Source: Acetobacter ghanensis
GTDB lineage: Bacteria > Pseudomonadota > Alphaproteobacteria > Acetobacterales > Acetobacteraceae
Direction: 5' to 3'
DNA length: 64,000 nt
Assembly: GCF_001499675.1 (NCBI RefSeq)
Contig: NZ_LN609302.1
Coordinates: 2,389,896 to 2,453,895 of the forward strand
Both the position numbers and the translations under genes were made by a program. Numbering within the stretch: position 1 is the stretch's first letter; each line of letters opens with the position of its first letter. Positions 17,833 to 27,264 of this stretch are shown piece after piece. The notes beneath the pieces were generated by a model that was given only the letters and a program-made list of their open reading frames with translations, made no database searches and was not told the DNA's origin.

Positions 17833-18900
17833 ATGAGCCTGCTGGCGGAGCTAACCCACCGCTGCCCGCTGCAATGCCCTTACTGTTCCAACCCCCTTAT
17901 GCTGGACCCCAGAACGCAGGAACTGGGCACGGCAGAATGGTGCCGTGTGCTGGACGAAGCCGCGCAGATGGGTGTGTTACAGGTGCATTTTTCGGGCGGG
18001 GAACCCATGGCCCGGCCCGACCTGCCAGACCTTGTACGCCACGCTGCCAAAGCTGGGCTGTATTCCAACCTGATAACCTCTGGTGTGCTCATCCGCCCGG
18101 ACACCCTGCAAGTGCTGGCGGATGCAGGGCTAGACCATATCCAGTTGTCGTTTCAGGACGTAGAGGCCGCCAGCGCGGACCGCATTGCCAACATGGCCGG
18201 TGCACACGCCAAAAAGCTGGAAGCGGCCCGTCTGATCAAGGCCGAGGGCCTGCCGCTTACGCTCAACTTTGTCATCCACCGCCAGAACGCCGAGCGCGTA
18301 CCCGCCATGCTGGAACTGGCAGAGCAGCTAGGCGCACGGCGCGTGGAAATTGCCCATACCCAATACTACGGCTGGGGTTTGCTCAACCGTGACGCCCTTC
18401 TGCCCGACCGGGCACAGATAGAGGCGACATCCGAGGCTGTTCAGGCTGCTCGCACCCGGTTGGCAGGGCGCATGAGCATAGACTTTGTAACGCCAGATTA
18501 TTACGAGGACCGGCCCAAACCCTGCATGGGCGGCTGGGGCCAGCGGTTTTTAAACGTTACCCCAACAGGCCGGGTTCTGCCCTGCCATGCGGCGGAAAGT
18601 ATTCCCAACGTCTCCTTCCCCTCCGTGCGGGACAGCTCCCTGACCGCCATATGGGAAGATGCCCCCATCTTTACCCTGTTCCGTGGCACGGAGTGGATGC
18701 CAGAACCATGCCAGTCCTGCGCCTTTAAGGAGGAAGACTGGGGTGGGTGCCGCTGTCAGGCTCTTGCACTGGCGGGCAAGGCCGATGCCGCAGACCCGGT
18801 CTGCCACATGGCCCCCGATCATGACCGGGTGGTGCAGGCCATAGCCCAGCGCCCTGCAACCCCGCCGCCATTCCGCTACCGACGGTTTGGAAACGCCTGA
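17833..18900 (+). CDS. pqqE: PqqA peptide cyclase PqqE (radical SAM)
   Basis: Radical SAM/SPASM enzyme that forms the carbon-carbon bond between Glu16 and Tyr20 of PqqA. The SAM cluster motif CPLQCPYC is near the start; auxiliary-cluster cysteines are in PCHAA, EPCQSC, CRCQ and DPVC. The ATG at 17833 has no visible ribosome binding site. An ATG at 17813 overlaps the pqqD stop (ATGA) and would read MSSPPPP in frame if the C8 run at 17825-17832 had nine C. So the real start is probably 17813 with one base missing here. Otherwise the gene is intact and of normal length. Confidence 0.95.
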   Translation: MSLLAELTHRCPLQCPYCSNPLMLDPRTQELGTAEWCRVLDEAAQMGVLQVHFSGGEPMARPDLPDLVRHAAKAGLYSNLITSGVLIRPDTLQVLADAGLDHIQLSFQDVEAASADRIANMAGAHAKKLEAARLIKAEGLPLTLNFVIHRQNAERVPAMLELAEQLGARRVEIAHTQYYGWGLLNRDALLPDRAQIEATSEAVQAARTRLAGRMSIDFVTPDYYEDRPKPCMGGWGQRFLNVTPTGRVLPCHAAESIPNVSFPSVRDSSLTAIWEDAPIFTLFRGTEWMPEPCQSCAFKEEDWGGCRCQALALAGKADAADPVCHMAPDHDRVVQAIAQRPATPPPFRYRRFGNA

Positions 18901-18957
18901 TCTCCACTCACTTTATAAAAAAACATCAGCCCCCATCCGACCAAGGCAGCCTACGCC

Positions 18958-19923
18958 ATGCACCACCCAGCCGAACACCATAACCTTGGCAAAGGTATTG
19001 CCTGCGGTATTGGCGCGGGAGCCTTGTGGGGGCTGGTTTTTCTGGCTCCCGAACTGATCAGGAATTTTACCCCGCTGGAAATGGCTGGGGGCCGCTACGT
19101 GCTGTATGGCCTGTTTGCCGCCGCCATGGTGGCGCCCCGCTGGCGGATTTTAAGCCACACCGTAACACTACGCACATGGTGGACGCTCAACTGGCTCTCG
19201 TTCGCAGGGAATACGGCCTATTACATTCTGCTCTCCAGCGCAGTCAAAAATGGGGGCATTACCAGCACAACGCTGGTCATTGGCTTTTTGCCCGTGCTGG
19301 TCACGCTAGTTGGCAGTCGGGACAAGGGCGCCCTGCCCTTCCGCCAGCTTCTTCCTTCCATTCTGCTGTGCCTGACTGGCGCAGGCTGCATTGGCTGGCA
19401 GGCCTTGCATACCCATGTGCAAACCGTGGCCCGCGCTCCACTTTTTGGCCTGCTCTGCGCTGTGGCGGCCCTTGGTTCATGGACGCTCTATGCTGTGGGA
19501 AACAGCCGCGCCCTTGTGCGCCAACGACACTTTTCCGCCCATGACTGGAACCTGCTGACCGGCCTTGCAACCGGTGCGCAAAACAGCGTGCTGCTACCCC
19601 TTGCCTTAATTCTGGACACCACACCGCACAGTATGGGCCAATGGCGCAATTTTGCACTGGTCAGTGCTGCCGTGGCGCTACTGGCCTCCCTTGGCGGCAA
19701 TGCGTTGTGGAACAGAATGAACCAACTCCTGCCGCTCACACTGGTGGGGCAGATGATCCTGTTCGAAACCCTGTTCTCACTCTGCTATGGGTTTTTGTGG
19801 GAACAACGCCTGCCAACCGGCGCCGAGGCTCTGGCCTTTGGCTGCGTTGTGCTGGGCGTGTTGCTGTGTGTACACGCCCACCGCAAGCCCACCACGCAGG
19901 CCGTCGGCCGCTCCATTGCCTAA
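18958..19923 (+). CDS. DMT-superfamily transporter (EamA family)
   Basis: A 321-residue inner-membrane protein with about ten hydrophobic segments arranged as two EamA-type halves (first half from GIGAGALWGLVFLAPELI, second from FGLLCAVAALGSWTLYAVGNS). The position in the first helices of GALWG and in the fourth helix of TSTTLVIGFLPVL are typical of the drug/metabolite transporter superfamily. Substrate unknown. It follows pqqE by 57 bp, but nothing indicates a role in PQQ export. Confidence 0.82.
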   Translation: MHHPAEHHNLGKGIACGIGAGALWGLVFLAPELIRNFTPLEMAGGRYVLYGLFAAAMVAPRWRILSHTVTLRTWWTLNWLSFAGNTAYYILLSSAVKNGGITSTTLVIGFLPVLVTLVGSRDKGALPFRQLLPSILLCLTGAGCIGWQALHTHVQTVARAPLFGLLCAVAALGSWTLYAVGNSRALVRQRHFSAHDWNLLTGLATGAQNSVLLPLALILDTTPHSMGQWRNFALVSAAVALLASLGGNALWNRMNQLLPLTLVGQMILFETLFSLCYGFLWEQRLPTGAEALAFGCVVLGVLLCVHAHRKPTTQAVGRSIA

Positions 19924-20005
19924 ACCGGCCAACACCAGTGGTTAAAGGGGCTGCTATTTCTATTACCCGAGGCATGTATTAGGTTGCCCCATTCTAACCA
20001 CGGGG

Positions 20006-20359
20006 ATGACCATGAGCGACGAACTTAAATGCCCACAATGCGGGTGTGAGCACATCTATCAGGACGGCGGGCTGTGGGTTTGCCCCGAATGTGCGCATGA
20101 ATGGAACGAGTTCTCCACCGGCAATCCTGAAGCCGAGACGAACGAAATCCGCGATGCCAACGGCAATGTGCTGGCTGATGGGGACACCATTACCGTCACC
20201 AAGGACCTGAAGGTCAAAGGCTCCTCTTTGGTGGTTAAAAGCGGCACCAAGGTCAAGAACATCAAACTGGTCGATGGCACGGACGGCCACAACATTGCCT
20301 GCAAAATTAGCGGCATCGGGGCCATGAACCTGAAGTCGGAATTTGTAAAAAAATCCTGA
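20006..20359 (+). CDS. yjdM: YjdM-family zinc-ribbon protein (PhnA homologue)
   Basis: A 117-residue protein. The N-terminal zinc ribbon has two CxxC pairs ([11 protein letters not shown] and VCPECAHEW), followed by the conserved beta domain with VRDANGN-type [18 protein letters not shown] and [20 protein letters not shown]. These proteins were named PhnA and thought to be phosphonate-related, but no phosphonate role is established. Two ATG codons (20006 and 20012) are possible; the second matches the usual family start. Confidence 0.88.
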   Translation: MTMSDELKCPQCGCEHIYQDGGLWVCPECAHEWNEFSTGNPEAETNEIRDANGNVLADGDTITVTKDLKVKGSSLVVKSGTKVKNIKLVDGTDGHNIACKISGIGAMNLKSEFVKKS

Positions 20360-20370
20360 TTATTCGTATG

Positions 20371-20398
20371 GGTCTGGTGTTTTCAACAACACCAGACC
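20371..20398. terminator. Inverted repeat between yjdM and yghU
   Basis: GGTCTGGTGTT (20371-20381) is complementary to AACACCAGACC (20388-20398) with a 6-base loop: an 11-bp perfect stem between two convergent genes. No strong T run follows on either side, so it is a likely but not certain bidirectional terminator. Confidence 0.6.
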
Positions 20399-20452
20399 TA
20401 TGGGTTACGTTTTAAGCCCCCACCCCAAATTCCATAATATCACAAGACATGT

Positions 20453-21322
20453 TCAGCCCTTGCGGGCGTTGATCTTGTCCTGCGTTCTGGTTGCAAAATC
20501 GCTGGCATCATGCCGCTCGTGCAACTGGCTGGCGGGGTCCCCGAATGTGCGGTTGACCATTCGCCCACGCTGCACCGCAGGGCGCTCCAGCAATGTTTTG
20601 GCCCAACGCTGGACATGCGGGTAATCCTGCACACTCAAAAATTCAGCCGCATTATACAGCCAGCCTTCCACCAGCCAGCCATACCACGGGAAAATAGCCA
20701 TATCCGCAATGGTGTAATCATTCCCGGCCACATAGGGGCTTTCAGCCAGCCTGCGGTTCAGCACATCCAGCTGGCGCTTGGTCTCCATCGCAAAACGGTC
20801 AATGGCATATTCTATTTTCTGTGGTGCATAGGCATAAAAATGCCCGAACCCACCCCCAACATATGGAGCGCTCCCCATCTGCCAGAACAGCCAGTTCAGG
20901 CATTCGGTCCGGCCTTTAATATCCTTGGGAATAAAAGCGCCAAATTTTTCGGCCAGATACAGCAAGATGGACCCGGATTCAAAAATACGGATCGGCTCTG
21001 GCCCACTATGGTCCACCATGGCCGGAATTTTTGAATTGGGGTTAACGTCCACAAACCCGCTACCGAACTGGTCCCCCTCGCCAATACGGATCAGCCACGC
21101 ATCGTAATCGGCCCCCTTGTGGCCCAGCGCCAGCAGTTCCTCCAGCATGGTCGTTACCTTGACGCCATTGGGCGTTGCCAGAGAGTAAAGCTGGAGCGGG
21201 TGCTTACCTACGGGCAGCACCTTGTTGTGCGTGGGGCCTGCAATAGGGCGGTTGGTACTGGCAAATGCACCCCCACCGCCCTTGTTCCATACCCATACCT
21301 TTGGGGGAGAATACTCCGTCAT
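20453..21322 (-). CDS. yghU: Glutathione-dependent disulfide-bond oxidoreductase YghU
   Basis: Nu-class glutathione transferase relative that reduces disulfides using two glutathione molecules. The 289-residue protein starts MTEYSPPKVWVWNKGGGGAF and has the thioredoxin-like N-terminal domain (YSLATPNGVKVTTMLEELL, VNPNSKIPAMVDH) and the helical C-terminal domain (YTIADMAIFPWYGW). The start at 21322 is chosen because the protein then matches E. coli YghU in length; upstream in-frame sequence to 21676 is unlike the family. Confidence 0.9.
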   Translation of the reverse strand: MTEYSPPKVWVWNKGGGGAFASTNRPIAGPTHNKVLPVGKHPLQLYSLATPNGVKVTTMLEELLALGHKGADYDAWLIRIGEGDQFGSGFVDVNPNSKIPAMVDHSGPEPIRIFESGSILLYLAEKFGAFIPKDIKGRTECLNWLFWQMGSAPYVGGGFGHFYAYAPQKIEYAIDRFAMETKRQLDVLNRRLAESPYVAGNDYTIADMAIFPWYGWLVEGWLYNAAEFLSVQDYPHVQRWAKTLLERPAVQRGRMVNRTFGDPASQLHERHDASDFATRTQDKINARKG

Positions 21323-21533
21323 TGCACGCGTGCTCCCTGCAATTCTATTCCGTGCCCGATTATGGGCAGCCCTACGGAGCTGTGGGCCTTCCAACACAAA
21401 GGTAGGGAGTGCCTCTGTTTTTGCCAGTCCTTTTTGCTGCGCTCCATAAAAGCTGATGCTGACAGGCCGAAAACAAAACAGCCTGCCCCCACAAAGGGGC
21501 AGGCTGCATGGCGGCGCACATAAGTAAAAAGGC

Positions 21534-22547
21534 TCAGGCAGCCTTTTTACGATTGGCCTTGAAAATACCGGATGTGAACTCCCACGCCCGGCCAACATCG
21601 CGGATAACCTTGGCAATGGCAGGGGTGGTGGTCGGACGCAGCAGACGTGAATCGTAACCAGCAAAACGCCGGTCATCTTCTTCCAGACACAGGTCCATAA
21701 AGTCAGGCAGGCTGATCTGGATGTTTGTCACTTCCTTGGTACCGGTAACGGTAAAGTTGTTGTCCTGCGTGTGGACCTGCCCGCTATCGTCCACCGTGCG
21801 GGCAAGGCTCATACGTTCGTAAGCCAGAAAGCCCCAGACAGCCCATACCTTTGCCTCAAAGAACGGGCGGCGCCACCACGGCATAACCGCGCGGTACCAA
21901 GCCAGCCAGTTGGCAAACAGCAGAATGTGGCGGCATTCTTCCTGCATGATCGGCTCAAACGTATCGGTCAGTTCTTCGGGGAAGAAGCCAGAACGCTTGG
22001 CCAGTTCAAACATGCCAAAAGCAAAAAAGCTGTCCACGCATTCCGAAAAGCCGGTGACCAGATACGCCCATTCCACGTCCTTCGGCTCCACATACGGGGG
22101 CTCGGGGGCCATGGGAATGTTGTAGGCCGCAACCATTTTGGACAGCACTTCCTTGTGCCGGTTTTCTTCCCACGCATTGCGCGAGATGGCGTCCTTAACA
22201 TCCGGGTCGGTTACAAGGCTGGCATAGGCCGCCATGCGCAGGCGCGCCTTGCCCTCGGTCTGCACGGCAATGTCCCAGATTGGCAGGGACGTGACACGGT
22301 GCAGCGTTTCCGGATCCAGCTTGGGCCAGTCAATGACCGATGGCTTGTAAGGGTTGAACGTATCGCGGAACATCTGCGCCAATGCGCGCTTGTGTTCATC
22401 CGACCCCGGTTTGAGCGGCCCGCGGACGGGGCTCAGCCAATGGCGCGCGCGGAAATCCGCTTCGGCCACAGCCTCGGCATTAGGCGGGGCCGGAAGGTCA
22501 TCCATACTTTCCGGCAGACGGGAGTAAATATCGCTCAGAGAACCCAT
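21534..22547 (-). CDS. Ferritin-like diiron-domain protein of unknown function
   Basis: A 337-residue protein starting MGSLSDIYSRLPESMDD. Two helical motifs fit a diiron carboxylate site: WEENRHKEVLSKM (about residue 134) and MQEECRHILLFANW (about residue 202), each with the ExxRH order used by ferritin-like oxidases and oxygenases. Conserved aromatic and basic residues follow (WWRRPFFEAKVWAVWGFLAYERM). No signal peptide or membrane helix. A redox or oxygenase role is inferred from the metal motif alone; I could not assign a pathway. It stands alone between yghU and the clpP-type gene. Confidence 0.7.
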   Translation of the reverse strand: MGSLSDIYSRLPESMDDLPAPPNAEAVAEADFRARHWLSPVRGPLKPGSDEHKRALAQMFRDTFNPYKPSVIDWPKLDPETLHRVTSLPIWDIAVQTEGKARLRMAAYASLVTDPDVKDAISRNAWEENRHKEVLSKMVAAYNIPMAPEPPYVEPKDVEWAYLVTGFSECVDSFFAFGMFELAKRSGFFPEELTDTFEPIMQEECRHILLFANWLAWYRAVMPWWRRPFFEAKVWAVWGFLAYERMSLARTVDDSGQVHTQDNNFTVTGTKEVTNIQISLPDFMDLCLEEDDRRFAGYDSRLLRPTTTPAIAKVIRDVGRAWEFTSGIFKANRKKAA

Positions 22548-22677
22548 GTGAGGAACCCGTTTTCTGGGGACCTCCCCTTTTTGCAACCGGCCCTGACTGG
22601 CTGGAACGTTGGAAGGTCCAATAAACCTAAAACATACCGCCACCCCCATACCGGAGAATGGCGGCCATGCCCCCCGT

Positions 22678-23361
22678 TTAGTGCAGATCAGTCAGCTTAG
22701 AAATGATCTTGGTCACTAAACCGTAATCTATCGCCTCTTTTGCAGACATCCAGTAATTACGGTCCGTGTCCTTGACGACCTTTTCGTAAGGCTGCCCGGT
22801 TTCACGTGCAAAAAGGTGATTCAAACGCTCCCGCATTTTGATGATTTCGCGGGCTTCAATATCAATATCCGTTGCCGGGCCACGCACACCGCCCATGGGC
22901 TGGTGGAGCAAAAAGCGCGTGTTGGGCAGGCAGAATCGGCGGTGCTTATGACCGGCGGCAAAAATAAGCGCACCAGCAGACGCCACCCAGCCTGTACCGA
23001 TCATGTTGACCGGGGCAATCGAATCGACAAAGCGGATCATGTCATGGATCGTGTCGCCACTTTCCACGTGCCCGCCGGGAGAGTTGACGTACACATCAAT
23101 CGGCTTGTCGGATTCACCAGCCAGCGCAAGCAGACGGCCGGTTACATCGCGGGCCACCTTGTCATTGATGCCACCAAAAATAAGCACCTTACGCTGCTTG
23201 AACAGCTTGTGCTCCAGCTCGCCCTGCGGCGCGCCAGAGGATTTGCTTTCCTCTTTTTCGGGAGTTTCCGGGGTTTCCGGCTCATCGTCCAGCCTGATGG
23301 CGTTACGGGAGAAAATGCCCGTCATTGCTGTCTCCGCACATTGTTCCGTATCAGTGTTCAT
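22678..23361 (-). CDS. ClpP-family serine protease, divergent paralogue
   Basis: Proteolytic-chamber subunit of the ClpP/crotonase-like fold. Core motifs: [42 protein letters not shown], the nucleophile region [16 protein letters not shown] (Ser in VASAG), the histidine in [13 protein letters not shown] and the acid in [19 protein letters not shown]. The usual QAASMGA is changed to WVASAGA and the N-terminus carries a Pro/Glu-rich extension of about 40 residues, so this is a second, divergent ClpP rather than the housekeeping one. Start at 23361 (MNTDTEQ) or 23325 (MTGIFSRN). Confidence 0.85.
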   Translation of the reverse strand: MNTDTEQCAETAMTGIFSRNAIRLDDEPETPETPEKEESKSSGAPQGELEHKLFKQRKVLIFGGINDKVARDVTGRLLALAGESDKPIDVYVNSPGGHVESGDTIHDMIRFVDSIAPVNMIGTGWVASAGALIFAAGHKHRRFCLPNTRFLLHQPMGGVRGPATDIDIEAREIIKMRERLNHLFARETGQPYEKVVKDTDRNYWMSAKEAIDYGLVTKIISKLTDLH

Positions 23362-23456
23362 TCCCTTATCCTGCGCTGCCCGAACGTGCCTGCCAAGGGG
23401 CAATCATACGCTCTCTCGCCACGGTGGAGGGAAAAGGGTAAGGTGCGGCACAATTT

Positions 23457-24506
23457 ATGTCAGGTTTTTGGAGTATCCACCCCGCCATGCAGCAGCCCCC
23501 CCTGGAGCAGAAGCCGACCAGCCGGAAAACCGCCACCCGGCCTGCCCGCTTTGTACAGGCTGCCAGCATGGCCGCGCTTCTGGCCTCCGGTGGGCTGGTA
23601 GCGGGCTGCCAGCACCGCGATGCCGTGGACACCACTCTGGACTGGATGCGGAGCATGAAAGGTGGCGCCATTGCCGAGCAGCGCCCCCCGCCGCCGGGCC
23701 GTTATGACCCCTACCCCAGCGTAGGGCTGACCCCCACACAGGCACCAGAGGTCCCCTCCCCCGAGGCCCGTGCACTGCTGAGCGAACAGCTCACCCGCAA
23801 CCGCAACCTGACCTACCGGACCGTGGCCGCCAATGGCACGATGATCCCTGATATCCCCCCACCACCGGGATCATCCGGCAAGACCGCCACCACACAACAA
23901 GCGATACCCGATGGGGCCAATGGCGCAGTTATGGATGCGGCGGATACCGCGCCCCAACCCGTGCGCAACACCCTGCGCAGTGCAACACCACCCCTGTTCG
24001 CCGACCAGAATGGAGCCGTAGCCCCCACCCCGGCGGAAGAAGCCGAAGTGGCCATGCCCGAATTCCACGAAAAGGCAGCCATCCCCGAGACACCCCCGCA
24101 GGACATTCCTCAAATCCCGGAGGCTCCGCCAACAGCCCCCAGCTTTCCCGGTTTTGATGTCCCAACGGATGCGCACCTCGCGGATGCTCCCCGGCCCAAT
24201 TATGACCTGACGGACATCAAAGGCACGGCCTTCCACTTTGTGCCCCAGTCTGACCAGCTTTCCAGCGGGCAGGAACCCGCACTGGACAAGATCATACAAA
24301 AATGGCCGAAAGGCCCGCTGACCATACGCGGGTTTGGTGATGCCGCATCCCTAAGCGCGCAAGACCAGTCCTACGCCGTGCGTCTTGGCCTGTTGCGCGC
24401 CCAACGCCTTGCCACGGAACTGACAGCACGGGGCGTACCAGCCAGCGCCATTACCGTAAGGGGCGATGCGTTTGGAACAGGGGCCAAGGTGGTCACGCCG
24501 CCTTGA
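23457..24506 (+). CDS. Lipoprotein with C-terminal OmpA-like domain
   Basis: A 349-residue protein with a twin-basic hydrophobic start ending in a lipobox (GGLVAGC at about residue 51), a very Pro-rich central part (about residues 70-245), and a C-terminal OmpA-like domain with YAVRLGLLRAQRLATELTARGVPASAITVRGDA, the peptidoglycan-contacting motif in an abbreviated form. It probably tethers the outer membrane to the cell wall. A start at 23487 (MQQPPLEQ) is also possible. Confidence 0.75.
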   Translation: MSGFWSIHPAMQQPPLEQKPTSRKTATRPARFVQAASMAALLASGGLVAGCQHRDAVDTTLDWMRSMKGGAIAEQRPPPPGRYDPYPSVGLTPTQAPEVPSPEARALLSEQLTRNRNLTYRTVAANGTMIPDIPPPPGSSGKTATTQQAIPDGANGAVMDAADTAPQPVRNTLRSATPPLFADQNGAVAPTPAEEAEVAMPEFHEKAAIPETPPQDIPQIPEAPPTAPSFPGFDVPTDAHLADAPRPNYDLTDIKGTAFHFVPQSDQLSSGQEPALDKIIQKWPKGPLTIRGFGDAASLSAQDQSYAVRLGLLRAQRLATELTARGVPASAITVRGDAFGTGAKVVTPP

Positions 24507-24659
24507 GCAGGCAGGCAGCCTAATTGCCGGGGTAAAAATGAGCCTGCGTAACGGTTTTGCATCCAGAGGAGTTGCCTGTTCCGTTTTGGCGATTACTATG
24601 CTCACTCCTTTAATCCAACAGGGGCCATGCCCCTTTCCTTTTCAGAGCACCCAAAGTCC

Positions 24660-25895
24660 ATGACCGAAGAGTTCCATCGCATCCGCCGCCTGCCGCCATA
24701 CGTGTTTGCTTCTGTCAATCAGGCCAAGGCAGCAGCGCGCGCACGGGGCGAGGATATTATTGACCTCGGCATGGGCAACCCGGATACGCCCACCCCGCCC
24801 CATATTGTGAACAAGCTGATTGAAACGGTGAACGACCCGCGCTCGCACCGTTACTCCGTCAGCCGTGGCATTCCCGGCCTGCGCAAGGCCGTGGCGGGGT
24901 ATTATGACCGGCGCTTTAACGTCAAGCTCAACCCGGATAGCGAGGTCATTGTCACCCTTGGTTCCAAGGAAGGGCTGGCCAACCTTGCCTCCGCCATTAC
25001 CAGCCCGGGGGACACCATTCTGGTGCCCAACCCGTCCTACCCCATTCACCAGTTCGGGTTCATTATTGCGGGCGCGTCCGTGCGCTCCATTCCCGCCACC
25101 CCGAACGAGGACATGCTGCGTGCGCTGGAACGTGCGGTGCGCCACTCCGTGCCCAAACCCACGGCGCTGATTGTCAACTTCCCCTCCAACCCCACGGCGT
25201 ATCTGGCTGATCTGGATTTTTACAAGGAACTGGTCGCCTTTGCCCGGCGTGAGGAAATCTGGATTCTCTCCGACCTTGCCTATGCCGAAATCTATTTTGG
25301 CGATCTGGTGCCCCCGTCCATTCTGGCCGTGCCGGGAGCCAAGGACATCGCGGTGGAGTTTACCTCCCTGTCCAAAACCTATTCCATGGCGGGCTGGCGC
25401 GTGGGCTTTGCCGCGGGGAACGAACGGCTGATTGCCGCCTTGACGCGCATCAAATCCTACCTCGATTACGGGGCCTTCACCCCCATTCAGGTTGCGGCTG
25501 TTACCGCTCTGAACGGACCGCAGGACTGCGTGGCCGACCTGCGCAACCTGTACAAGGAACGGCGCGATGTGCTGATCAAGGGCCTACATTCCGCCGGGTG
25601 GGACGTCCCCTCCCCCGAAGGGTCCATGTTTGCATGGGCCCCTATTCCCGAACCTTTCCGCGAGATGGGGAGCGTTGCCTTTTCCAAACTTCTGCTGGAG
25701 GAAGCCGGCGTTGCCGTGGCCCCCGGCCTTGGCTTTGGCGAATACGGCGATGACCACGTCCGCATCGGGCTGGTTGAAAACACGCACCGCCTGCGGCAGG
25801 CGCTGCGCTCCATCAAAGGCTTTATGGCGGCGCATGGCGTCAAGGCCCCTCCCTCCTCCAACCCAGCCCAAAAACCGGAGTCTGTTGCACCGTGA
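24660..25895 (+). CDS. PLP-dependent aminotransferase, AlaC / LL-DAP aminotransferase-like
   Basis: Class I/II aminotransferase, fold type I. The start MTEEFHRIRRLPPYVF, the motif RGEDIIDLGMGNPDTPTPPH and the schiff-base lysine in FTSLSKTYSMAGWRVGFAAG place it with AlaC (glutamate-pyruvate transaminase) and the enzymes often annotated as LL-diaminopimelate aminotransferase. Length 411 residues. It overlaps hom by four bases, so the two are cotranscribed, fitting a role in aspartate-family or alanine metabolism. An in-frame start at 24627 is possible. Confidence 0.88.
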   Translation: MTEEFHRIRRLPPYVFASVNQAKAAARARGEDIIDLGMGNPDTPTPPHIVNKLIETVNDPRSHRYSVSRGIPGLRKAVAGYYDRRFNVKLNPDSEVIVTLGSKEGLANLASAITSPGDTILVPNPSYPIHQFGFIIAGASVRSIPATPNEDMLRALERAVRHSVPKPTALIVNFPSNPTAYLADLDFYKELVAFARREEIWILSDLAYAEIYFGDLVPPSILAVPGAKDIAVEFTSLSKTYSMAGWRVGFAAGNERLIAALTRIKSYLDYGAFTPIQVAAVTALNGPQDCVADLRNLYKERRDVLIKGLHSAGWDVPSPEGSMFAWAPIPEPFREMGSVAFSKLLLEEAGVAVAPGLGFGEYGDDHVRIGLVENTHRLRQALRSIKGFMAAHGVKAPPSSNPAQKPESVAP

Positions 25896-27205
25896 CATCC
25901 TGTTCCTCTTCTTCCCCTCTTCGTCTTGGCATTGCCGGGCTCGGCACGGTTGGCGCGGGCGTTATCAAACTGCTGCGGGCCAACGCGGACCTGCTGAGCG
26001 CACGGGCGGGCCGCCCGCTGGAGGTTGTGGCCGTAAGCGCGCGTGACCGCACGCGCGACCGCGGCGTGGATGTGTCCGGCCTGCGCTGGTATGACAACGC
26101 TGCCGATCTGGTAACCGACCCCGATGTAGACGTGGTGGTGGAACTGATTGGCGGGGCAGAAGGCACAGCCCGCACACTGGTGGAAGCCGCCCTTAAAGCT
26201 GGCAAACCAGTCGTAACCGCCAACAAGGCGCTGCTGGCCCTGCATGGCACCGACCTTGCCCGCCTGAGTGCAGACAACAACGCCCCGCTCCTGTTTGAGG
26301 CCGCTGTGGCTGGCGGTATTCCCGCCATTAAAACCGTGCGTGAAGGGCTGGCAGCGGACCGCCTGCTGCGCGTGGGCGGTATTCTTAACGGCACCTGCAA
26401 TTACATCCTCACTGTCATGCGCGAGACGGGCAAGGACTTTGCAACAGTGCTCAAGGATGCGCAGGACCTCGGCTACGCTGAAGCCGACCCCTCCACCGAT
26501 GTGGACGGGCTGGATGCAGCGCACAAGCTGACCATTCTGGCAGGGCTTGCCTTTGGCCAGCCGGTTGCATTTGACAGCGTGCATGTTGAAGGCATCCGCC
26601 GCATTGGCGCAGTGGACCAGACCTTTGCTCGTGCCCTTGGCTACCGGATCAAACTGCTGGGGCTTGCCAGCATGACCGACGCCGGGTTGCAGGCGCGCGT
26701 AACGCCCTGCCTTGTGCCCCAACACGCCCCCCTTGCGCAGGTGGATGGCGTGTTCAACGCCGTTGTGGCCGAAGGCGAGTTTGTTGGCCGAATCATGATC
26801 GAAGGGCGCGGGGCTGGTGCAGGCCCCACGGCCAGCGCTGTGACGGCCGATTTGGTGGATATTGCCCGTGGGCACACCATTGCCGTGTGGGGCGTACAGA
26901 CCAGCACCCTGCCCGCACTACGGGCCTGCCCCATATCCAGCGGGCAAGGCGCGTTTTATCTGCGCCTGATGGTGGAAGACCGCCCCGGCGTTATTGCCGA
27001 CATTACTGCCATACTGCGTGATTGCGGCGTATCCCTACGCAGCATGCTCCAGCATCCGGCAGAAAATGAGAGCACGCCTTATGTTCCCCTTGTTCTGGTC
27101 ACACATCAGACATCTGAGGCGGCTATGCAGGACGCTGTCACCCGGATTGACGCCCTGAATGTTGTGACAGACTCCACAGTCGTGATCCGGATTGAGGCTG
27201 CCTGA
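25892..27205 (+). CDS. hom: Homoserine dehydrogenase
   Basis: Reduces aspartate semialdehyde to homoserine on the way to threonine and methionine. The 437-residue protein has the NAD(P)-binding start LRLGIAGLGTVGAGVIKLL, the catalytic part with GGIPAIKTVREGL, NGTCNYIL and the EADPSTDVDGLDAAHKLTILA signature, and a C-terminal ACT domain (FYLRLMVEDRPGVIADITAIL) that would bind an amino-acid effector. It follows the aminotransferase with a four-base overlap. Confidence 0.97.
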   Translation: MTSCSSSSPLRLGIAGLGTVGAGVIKLLRANADLLSARAGRPLEVVAVSARDRTRDRGVDVSGLRWYDNAADLVTDPDVDVVVELIGGAEGTARTLVEAALKAGKPVVTANKALLALHGTDLARLSADNNAPLLFEAAVAGGIPAIKTVREGLAADRLLRVGGILNGTCNYILTVMRETGKDFATVLKDAQDLGYAEADPSTDVDGLDAAHKLTILAGLAFGQPVAFDSVHVEGIRRIGAVDQTFARALGYRIKLLGLASMTDAGLQARVTPCLVPQHAPLAQVDGVFNAVVAEGEFVGRIMIEGRGAGAGPTASAVTADLVDIARGHTIAVWGVQTSTLPALRACPISSGQGAFYLRLMVEDRPGVIADITAILRDCGVSLRSMLQHPAENESTPYVPLVLVTHQTSEAAMQDAVTRIDALNVVTDSTVVIRIEAA

Positions 27206-27264
27206 TTCAACCAGCCAGCCCCGCCCTGACCGACCGATTGTGTAATTAAGGATCCCGCTTTCTC

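Noticed and set aside
25487..26875. 462-codon minus-strand frame opposite the aminotransferase and hom
   Set aside because: Complement of two well-supported genes with a four-base overlap; low-complexity composition.
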